Shown here in pieces: positions 6,460-11,256 of a stretch of 12,999 bases of DNA. The notes beneath the pieces were generated by a model, which was not told where the DNA came from, made no database searches, and was given only the letters and a program-made list of their open reading frames with translations. This DNA is from Thermofilaceae archaeon (GTDB lineage: Archaea; Thermoproteota; Thermoprotei; Thermofilales; B69-G16), in assembly GCA_027017165.1 (NCBI GenBank), contig JALURF010000076.1, positions 1 through 12,999 of the forward strand, written 5' to 3'. Made by a program: the position numbers and the translations under genes. Numbering within the stretch: position 1 is the stretch's first letter; the number at the start of each line of letters is the position of its first letter.

Positions 6460-8267
6460 GCAGTCACGGCTTTAGCCAGCGCTCTTGGATGATCTATAGG
6501 CATTCCCCTGGCTACTCCCAGCTTATAGGCTAGAAGTTGAAGAGGCAGAACCGAAGCTATAGGCGATAAGAATTTCGTAGTCTCCGGTATTTTAACATGA
6601 TATCCGACAACGTCAACGTCAGGAGGAGAAATGCTGACGACTCTGCCCCCATACTCTAACACGCTGCTGGCTACTTTCCAAGAAGACGCTTTAGCCTCTT
6701 TCTCGTAGGGCGCTATTATAACTACTGGATATCCATTGCTGACTAAAGTTATGGGGCCGTGTCTAAGCTCTCCCGTTTCTACGCCTTCAGCCTGTAAGCC
6801 AGCGGTTTCCTTTATTTTTAGAGCTCCCTCTAAGGCTATGGGGAAGTTTATTCCTCTAGAACTAACGTAACACCTATCCCATCCCTCAAAAATTTTAACA
6901 CTATCCTCCACGATCTTTTCAATTTTATCTAACTCTCTTCTTAATGTAGAAGATAAAGCTTTAACTCTCTCTACGAAAGCTCTTTCATCGGACTTATCTA
7001 TAATTCCTCTGAGAACTCCTATCCTATGTGATAGCATTCCGAGAACAACGAGAGTCGCCACGAAAGTTTTAGTAGCTGGAACAGCCATCTCGACGCCCGC
7101 TCCAATGGGTAGATATACGTTAGATTCTAAAGTAAGCCTGGAACCCATGATATTCGTCACGCCTATGACGACGCCGCCTCTCATTTTAGCTTCTTTAATA
7201 GCCCTTAAAACGTCTCCCGTTTCGCCGGACTGGGAGATCGCAAGGATTGCTGTCCCTATAGATACGTTTTCTAGTCCGTAGAAGGGAAACTCGGCAGCGC
7301 TTATTACGTGGGCATTTAATTTCGCTAAGTCCCGGAAGTAGTAGCCCGCTATCATGCCAGCATGTAGGCTAGTACCGTTCGCAATGATGTATATGTCCCT
7401 GGCCGAGTGCAAGATCATAGCTACTAGATTTAAGTATTTTTCCTGTACCACGGCGATAGCTCTGAGCATAGCTTCTGGTACTTCATAAATCTCTTTAATC
7501 ATATAGTGCGGAAAACCAGCTTTGTCTATCAACTCCACAGGGTATTTAACCCTCTTACTAACTAGCTCTTCTATGACATTTCCGGTTTTTACATCTAAAA
7601 CCGTATATCCTTGAGGAGTCAGAATTAGCGCCTGTCCTTGACCTATTATCACCGCTTCGTTAGAAAACCCGTAGAGCGAGGGTATATCAGAAGATAGGAA
7701 AAAGCATTCATCGCCTTTCCCGATGAATAAAGGTTCTCCCATAGCCGCTCCGTATATCTTATCTTCTCTAGACCATAAAACGGCAATTGCATAAATCCCC
7801 TCGAGTTTTCTCAAAGTATTTAAGAATGCCGAAGTAAAATCCTCCCCATTTTTCAACTCTTCCTCTATTAGATGTGGGATTACTTCGAAATCCGACCTGG
7901 AGGAGAAGCTGTGTCCTTTCTGAATAAGGAAATCCTTCAACTCTTCGTAGTTGGCTATAATGCCGTCTCCAACTACAGCAATTTCCCCTCCACAGTCTAG
8001 AAGAGGATGAGTATTCTCCAGCGAAGGCCTGCCATGGGTGGCAAACCTGGTATGCCCAACTAAAACCTTGCTAGTTAACTCGATCGAAGCCAATTCTTCC
8101 AGAGCTTTATCGGATCTTATAGGCTTCTTTTTTATTACAAACTTACCATCAGTCAATCCGATTATTCCAATTCCATCGTGTCCACGGTATAATAGCCTCT
8201 TTAAGCCAGTAGTTACGACGTCAAGCCCTATACCACGACTACAAACTGCGCCGAAGATACCTCCCAC
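6456..8267 (-). CDS. GlmS-like protein: intact SIS isomerase domains, apparently inactive glutaminase domain
   Basis: 603 residues, the usual length of glucosamine-6-phosphate synthase (about 609). The N-terminal class II amidotransferase fold is kept (YRGHDG at 27-32, GHTRFATHG at 71-79, D126), but two catalytic positions differ: the start reads MGGIFG rather than MCGI, so the nucleophile Cys is Gly2, and the usual HNG oxyanion motif is GDG at 100-102. The two SIS domains keep the sugar-phosphate and isomerase residues: NGTS at 297-300, SQSGET at 345-350, KIKE with E487, ELRHG with H503 and the C-terminal K599. It may therefore isomerise and aminate with free ammonia, or run in reverse as a deaminase; this is inferred. 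The GTG at 8267 has AGGTG 7 bases upstream, and an in-frame TGA 30 bases upstream leaves no other start that would restore MC. Same strand as the KDGA-like gene (56 bases upstream) and overlapping the wHTH gene. Confidence 0.9.
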   Translation of the reverse strand: MGGIFGAVCSRGIGLDVVTTGLKRLLYRGHDGIGIIGLTDGKFVIKKKPIRSDKALEELASIELTSKVLVGHTRFATHGRPSLENTHPLLDCGGEIAVVGDGIIANYEELKDFLIQKGHSFSSRSDFEVIPHLIEEELKNGEDFTSAFLNTLRKLEGIYAIAVLWSREDKIYGAAMGEPLFIGKGDECFFLSSDIPSLYGFSNEAVIIGQGQALILTPQGYTVLDVKTGNVIEELVSKRVKYPVELIDKAGFPHYMIKEIYEVPEAMLRAIAVVQEKYLNLVAMILHSARDIYIIANGTSLHAGMIAGYYFRDLAKLNAHVISAAEFPFYGLENVSIGTAILAISQSGETGDVLRAIKEAKMRGGVVIGVTNIMGSRLTLESNVYLPIGAGVEMAVPATKTFVATLVVLGMLSHRIGVLRGIIDKSDERAFVERVKALSSTLRRELDKIEKIVEDSVKIFEGWDRCYVSSRGINFPIALEGALKIKETAGLQAEGVETGELRHGPITLVSNGYPVVIIAPYEKEAKASSWKVASSVLEYGGRVVSISPPDVDVVGYHVKIPETTKFLSPIASVLPLQLLAYKLGVARGMPIDHPRALAKAVTA

Positions 8268-8298
8268 TATTGGACACCTATTATAAAACTGAAATCAC

Positions 8299-8310
8299 CT
8301 ATTTAAATAG
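8299..8310 (-). promoter_or_regulatory. Palindromic TATA-like element before the glmS-like gene
   Basis: CTATTTAAATAG is a perfect 12-base palindrome in the 56-base gap between the aldolase stop and the GTG start, about 32-43 bases upstream of the start. It can serve as a TATA box on the minus strand, giving a short leader with the AGGTG site. Being self-complementary, it could also bind a dimeric regulator. An internal promoter would let the glmS-like gene be expressed apart from the aldolase gene. Confidence 0.35.
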
Positions 8311-8323
8311 GAGCTACTGGAGG

Positions 8324-9208
8324 TTACAACTTTATACCTAAATCCTCTATTTTCCTCTTAGCTTCTTCTATAACGCTTTCCTCGGGCAGTTCGAAGGGTA
8401 GCTTAGGATAGCCGGAGTATACCCCCCTTAGTTTAAGTATAGCGTGTACACCAACTATAGATGGACCTATTTCGTGGGTAATATTTCTCAGAACCATAAC
8501 TTTAAACTGCAATTCACGTGCTTTATCCCAATCTCCGCTGACACAAGCATCGAAGAGGTTCTTAACTATCTCTGGAAAATGATTAGCTAAACCAGGTATA
8601 AAGGCTCTTGCCCCCAATACATATGCTGGCAGAAGCAAGCTCTCAGTCCCGATGACTACGTCAAAATCGTCTCCACAGACTATCTTACAGTTTAAGTAGT
8701 TTAACAGGTCAAAGCTACTATCCTTTACACCGCTCACTCCCAGCTCTTTAAGTTTATTAAGTAAATCGGGGGTTAGGGGGTAGCCTACGGTCCTCGGGTT
8801 ATTATACGCGTAAACTGGTATATCAACAGCAGTTACGAGATGTCTAAAATGGGTTATTACAGCTTTTTCTTCATGTTTGTAATAGTACGGAGGCACGCTG
8901 GCCACAGCGTAAACCCCAAGTTCTTCAGCGTGTTTAGCCAGGGTTACTGAAGTATCTGTGCTTGTGGCGCCCACGTGTACTATAATTTTCAAATCACGGG
9001 GCATTCTATCGATCACATACTCTAGCACCTTTTTCCGCTGGTCTATGCTCATTAGAGGCCCTGAGCCGTAACTACCGCAGAGGAATAGTCCGTGAACGTA
9101 GTCACAGATGAACTCTAATAGGTTTTCCATAGCGTCTCTATCTACTTCTCCATTTTTAGTAAAGGGCGTTATCATTGGGGGATATAGGCCGTAGAGCTTT
9201 TCGCTCAT
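8324..9208 (-). CDS. DapA/NAL-superfamily aldolase, closest in motifs to archaeal KD(P)G aldolase
   Basis: 294 residues, the normal size for this TIM-barrel Schiff-base aldolase family. K162 in GVKDSS is the Schiff-base lysine and Y135 in YNNP the catalytic tyrosine. The substrate-loop motif GSYGSGPLMS (45-54) matches the GxxGxGPxLS of archaeal 2-keto-3-deoxy-gluconate aldolase better than the GTTGE of DapA or GSTGE of sialate lyase. PPYYY (106-110), PVYAYN and the late LQF and GYPKLPFELP blocks also recall Sulfolobus KDGA. The likely reaction is cleavage to pyruvate plus glyceraldehyde or its 3-phosphate, but the Tyr in the GSYG loop is unusual and substrate use is uncertain. Sialate lyase remains possible given the GlmS-like neighbour. 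First gene of the leftward set; GGTGA at 9213-9217, 4 bases before the ATG, supports the start. Confidence 0.82.
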   Translation of the reverse strand: MSEKLYGLYPPMITPFTKNGEVDRDAMENLLEFICDYVHGLFLCGSYGSGPLMSIDQRKKVLEYVIDRMPRDLKIIVHVGATSTDTSVTLAKHAEELGVYAVASVPPYYYKHEEKAVITHFRHLVTAVDIPVYAYNNPRTVGYPLTPDLLNKLKELGVSGVKDSSFDLLNYLNCKIVCGDDFDVVIGTESLLLPAYVLGARAFIPGLANHFPEIVKNLFDACVSGDWDKARELQFKVMVLRNITHEIGPSIVGVHAILKLRGVYSGYPKLPFELPEESVIEEAKRKIEDLGIKL

Positions 9209-9236
9209 GAACTCACCGTCAAGTGTTATGAAGAAA

Positions 9237-9248
9237 ATTTTTATTTAA
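9237..9248 (-). promoter_or_regulatory. Predicted TATA box for the aldolase gene
   Basis: The minus strand reads TTAAATAAAAAT about 29-40 bases before the ATG. A transcription start near 9215-9222 would leave a very short leader holding the GGTGA site. It shares the 157-base divergent spacer with the HPr promoter, so one regulator could act on both directions. Confidence 0.4.
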
Positions 9249-9290
9249 GAGTTCACCCAAATCTATCAGTCCTCTGAATTTTTAGCCAGA

Positions 9291-9300
9291 TTAATTAAAT
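9291..9300 (+). promoter_or_regulatory. Predicted TATA box for the HPr gene
   Basis: TTAATTAAAT lies about 66-75 bases before the HPr ATG. The transcription start would fall around 9320-9326, inside the left arm of the inverted repeat at 9313-9350. CCTAA and TTAGG form a second small inverted repeat (9301-9314) just after the box. Confidence 0.4.
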
Positions 9301-9312
9301 CCTAACATATTA

Positions 9313-9350
9313 GGTATCACGTTAAAAGGTAATTTAACCTACGTGATACC
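9313..9350 (+). promoter_or_regulatory. Inverted repeat in the HPr leader (operator or RNA hairpin)
   Basis: GGTATCACGT (9313-9322) and ACGTGATACC (9341-9350) are perfect 10-base inverted arms around an 18-base spacer, which itself holds TTAAA/TTTAA. The right arm ends 4 bases before the HPr Shine-Dalgarno site AGGTG. As DNA it could be an operator overlapping the transcription start; as RNA, if the start lies upstream of it, a stem next to the ribosome-binding site. Either use would control HPr. Confidence 0.55.
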
Positions 9351-9354
9351 CAGC

Positions 9355-9359
9355 AGGTG
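9355..9359 (+). promoter_or_regulatory. Shine-Dalgarno site that decides the HPr start
   Basis: AGGTG stands 6 bases before the ATG at 9366. The GTG inside it (9357) is in frame and could be taken as the start, but using the ATG places the active histidine at residue 15, exactly as in canonical HPr. Confidence 0.65.
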
Positions 9360-9365
9360 CAGGCA

Positions 9366-9641
9366 ATGATTTCAGTAAAAGTTAAACTACTGAACAAAGT
9401 GGGGCTACACGCCAGACCAGCCGCTCTCTTCGTCCAAACCGCTCAAAAATTCAAGTCTAACATAATCGTGATAAATACCAAAAACGACCAATCTGCCAAC
9501 GCTAAGAGTATACTGGAAGTACTAGCTCTTGGAGCAGACTACGGGGACGAGATAATAATACAGGCCAGCGGGCCGGATGAAGAAGATGCCGTTAAAGAAC
9601 TACTAGATTTATTGGATAAATTTAGAAAAGAGGATAAATAG
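9366..9641 (+). CDS. ptsH: Phosphocarrier protein HPr
   Basis: 91 residues from the ATG at 9366, the usual HPr size. The phosphorylation motif GLHARPA puts His15 and Arg17 at the canonical positions. ANAKSILEVLALG (44-56) is the conserved second block, and its Ser48 corresponds to the regulatory Ser46 of Gram-positive HPr, although whether a HPr kinase exists here is unknown. HPr is a small cytoplasmic carrier that takes phosphate from Enzyme I and passes it to sugar-specific Enzyme II proteins or to other targets. Enzyme I lies 1.6 kb downstream on the same strand. HPr is rare among archaea outside haloarchaea and a few Thermofilum-like lineages, so lateral origin is likely, though base use is like its neighbours. 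The leader carries a strong inverted repeat. Confidence 0.95.
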   Translation: MISVKVKLLNKVGLHARPAALFVQTAQKFKSNIIVINTKNDQSANAKSILEVLALGADYGDEIIIQASGPDEEDAVKELLDLLDKFRKEDK

Positions 9642-9660
9642 CATTAATGCATTATTAAAT
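9641..9660 (+). promoter_or_regulatory. Overlapping palindromes and TATA-like box before the HTH_10 regulator gene
   Basis: GCATTAATGC (9641-9650) and TAATGCATTA (9645-9654) are two overlapping perfect palindromes that start at the last base of the HPr stop codon. They run into TTATTAAAT (about 9652-9660), a TATA-like stretch. A start of transcription about 25 bases on would lie beyond the GTG at 9671, which favours the ATG at 9722 for the next gene. The palindromes may be a binding site for that regulator itself. Confidence 0.35.
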
Positions 9661-9721
9661 AGGGGGTTCGGTGCCAACACCTGGGGGAAGATCTGGACAA
9701 CCTACAATCTTGAAGGTATCC

Positions 9722-10378
9722 ATGAAGCCTTATAGGAGCGTTTTATCAAAAGCTTCCGCTGAATCGGGAGTTCTAGCCCTAGTTTTCGGCGTCTATAGAA
9801 GAGATGGACTGGCATATACTCTTATAAAATGTGGTTATAAAGAGCAGAATCAATACAGACGGTTTATAGAAGTATTGGAAAAAGCTCCTCAAGTAAAGGA
9901 AATAAAAATCTTAGAGAAAAAAGCGAGGTGTTGTTCATTGCTACTAATCAAAGATTTCTGCGATTTTTATGATAAGATAATGTCAAAGAAAATATTAGTC
10001 TTAACTCCGTACATAATGTCTAAAGGCTACCGCAAGTTTATAGCCGTAGTTCCCGAGAAGAAAGAACTGGTAATGTTCGATAAAATGCTGGAGGAGCACG
10101 GCCGAGTAGTAAAAAGAGAAAGATTACCTTTTGAACAAGCCGTTTCCTATCTCGAGAGGACAGTAATGTCGCTGGATTTAAACTCTATGCTAACTCCTAA
10201 ACAACTGGAAATTTTAGACTTAGCTTACCGGTATGGATACTATGATTGGCCCCGCAGGATAAAACTAGATGAAATATCTCGCTTAATGAATGTATCAAAA
10301 ACTACAGTGAGCGAGCATATAAGAAGGGCCGAGCTTAAAATTCTGAAATTCATATTCAAAGATAGCATCATGCAGTAA
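9722..10378 (+). CDS. HTH_10 (bacterio-opsin activator type) transcriptional regulator
   Basis: 218 residues from the ATG at 9722. The C-terminal part (about 157-209) is a clear HTH_10 domain: LTPKQLEIL, AYRYGYYDWPRRI, and the helix pair EISRLMNVSKTTVSEHIRRAELKI. The N-terminal 150 residues form an alpha/beta region with repeated short strands (VLALVFGVYRR, KFIAVVPEKKELVMF) and a CC pair at 70-71; it is probably the sensing domain and I do not recognise its ligand. HTH_10 proteins are archaeal activators such as Bat. Placed between HPr and the SIS/EI genes, it is the natural candidate to control this PTS locus. A GTG at 9671 would add 17 Gly/Pro-rich residues; I prefer the ATG because a TATA-like box lies too close to the GTG and GAAGGT precedes the ATG, but a start at 9671 is possible, especially if read through from HPr. 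Confidence 0.85.
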   Translation: MKPYRSVLSKASAESGVLALVFGVYRRDGLAYTLIKCGYKEQNQYRRFIEVLEKAPQVKEIKILEKKARCCSLLLIKDFCDFYDKIMSKKILVLTPYIMSKGYRKFIAVVPEKKELVMFDKMLEEHGRVVKRERLPFEQAVSYLERTVMSLDLNSMLTPKQLEILDLAYRYGYYDWPRRIKLDEISRLMNVSKTTVSEHIRRAELKILKFIFKDSIMQ

Positions 10379-10396
10379 TAGAATTACGATTCTATT
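10377..10396 (+). terminator. Perfect hairpin at the end of the HTH_10 gene
   Basis: AATAGAAT and ATTCTATT are perfect 8-base arms around a TACG loop, overlapping the TAA stop. There is no strong T run after it, so termination is only one reading; it could instead protect the mRNA 3' end or bind a regulator. The SIS gene downstream has its own predicted promoter, which fits a transcript boundary here. Confidence 0.35.
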
Positions 10397-10463
10397 CAAA
10401 TACGATAATTTACAGCTACTAACTCGTTCAGTTCGACAGAATAGATAACAGGTTACCGAGAAG

Positions 10464-10497
10464 ATATTTATACTCCACGCCTAAATTATCGGTGGGG
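10464..10497 (+). promoter_or_regulatory. Predicted promoter and ribosome-binding site for the SIS-EI operon
   Basis: ATATTTATAC (10464-10473) is a good archaeal TATA box about 30-39 bases before the ATG at 10503, and GGTGGGG (10491-10497) is a Shine-Dalgarno match 5 bases before it. A very short leader is predicted. Confidence 0.5.
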
Positions 10498-10502
10498 ATT
10501 AA

Positions 10503-11240
10503 ATGAATTCTCTTGCTAGGTACAGAGATATAGTATTCAAATTGATCGATAAAGTAGTCTCCGCTCAAAGTGAAAATATTGAAAAAGCCGCCGATACGAT
10601 CGCTGAATCCTTAAAGAATGACAAGTTTCTATACATCTTCGGAACCGGGCACTCGATGATGATGGCTCTCGAAGTCTTCTATAGAGCTGGCGGCCTCGTC
10701 CAAGTCTATCCCCTATTCGATTTAAGCCTCTCCGGGTTTAACGGAGCATTTAAAAGCACCAAACTGGAAAGAGTTTCCGGCTACGCCAAGGCGATACTAG
10801 ACGCCCACGGCGTAAAACCGGGCTCCACGTTAATAATCGTCTCTAATTCGGGTAAAAACGCGGTTCCTGTGGAGATGGCTTTAGAAGCAAAAGAGAGAGG
10901 ACTTAAAGTAGTAGCTTTAACCTCTGTAGACTACTCTAAGAGCGTTCCAGCTGAAAATCCCCTAGGTAAAAAGCTGTATGAGATAGCCGATGTAGTCATA
11001 GATAACTACGTACCAGCGGGAGACGCCATATTTTCTGTTGAGAACTTCCCTCAGAAAATCGCGCCTGTATCAACGATAATAAACGCCTTTATTCTACAAT
11101 CTATCGAGATAAGAGTCGTAGAAAAGCTATTGGAGATGGGGGTAAAGCCTAAGGTATGGATGAGCGCAAACGTGCCTGGAGGCATAGAATATAATAAAAC
11201 TTATCTTAAGGAATACTCGGAGAAGATAAAGTATCTATAG
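10503..11240 (+). CDS. SIS-domain sugar-phosphate binding protein, UPF0309 (COG4821) type
   Basis: 245 residues, a single SIS domain. The pattern FGTGHSMMMALEVFYRAGG (46-64), KSTKLERVSGYAK (84-96), VSNSGKNAVPVEMALEAK (113-130) and a late SANVPGG (221-227) is that of the UPF0309 family, relatives of MurQ and phosphoheptose isomerases. GTGHS at 47-51 and SNSGKN at 114-119 should hold the phosphate of a sugar phosphate. The reaction is not established for this family; isomerase, deaminase or etherase chemistry are all possible. It is followed 16 bases later by the Enzyme I gene, so the two are probably one operon and the protein most likely acts on the product of PTS uptake. The start has a TATA box and Shine-Dalgarno site at suitable distances. 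Confidence 0.87.
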   Translation: MNSLARYRDIVFKLIDKVVSAQSENIEKAADTIAESLKNDKFLYIFGTGHSMMMALEVFYRAGGLVQVYPLFDLSLSGFNGAFKSTKLERVSGYAKAILDAHGVKPGSTLIIVSNSGKNAVPVEMALEAKERGLKVVALTSVDYSKSVPAENPLGKKLYEIADVVIDNYVPAGDAIFSVENFPQKIAPVSTIINAFILQSIEIRVVEKLLEMGVKPKVWMSANVPGGIEYNKTYLKEYSEKIKYL

Positions 11241-11256
11241 GGCTAAGGTCGGGGAG

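Noticed and set aside
8257..8300. A different start for the GlmS-like protein that would restore the catalytic Cys
   Set aside because: The frame upstream of the GTG has no ATG, GTG or TTG before an in-frame TGA 30 bases upstream, and no start codon is followed by a Cys codon. The AGGTG site fits the GTG at 8267.
9210..9257. GAACTC/GAGTTC inverted pair around the aldolase promoter
   Set aside because: Six-base arms more than 30 bases apart are expected by chance at this length; not listed as a site.
9357..9365. GTG at 9357 as the HPr start
   Set aside because: The GTG is part of the AGGTG ribosome-binding site for the ATG at 9366, which places the active His at canonical position 15.
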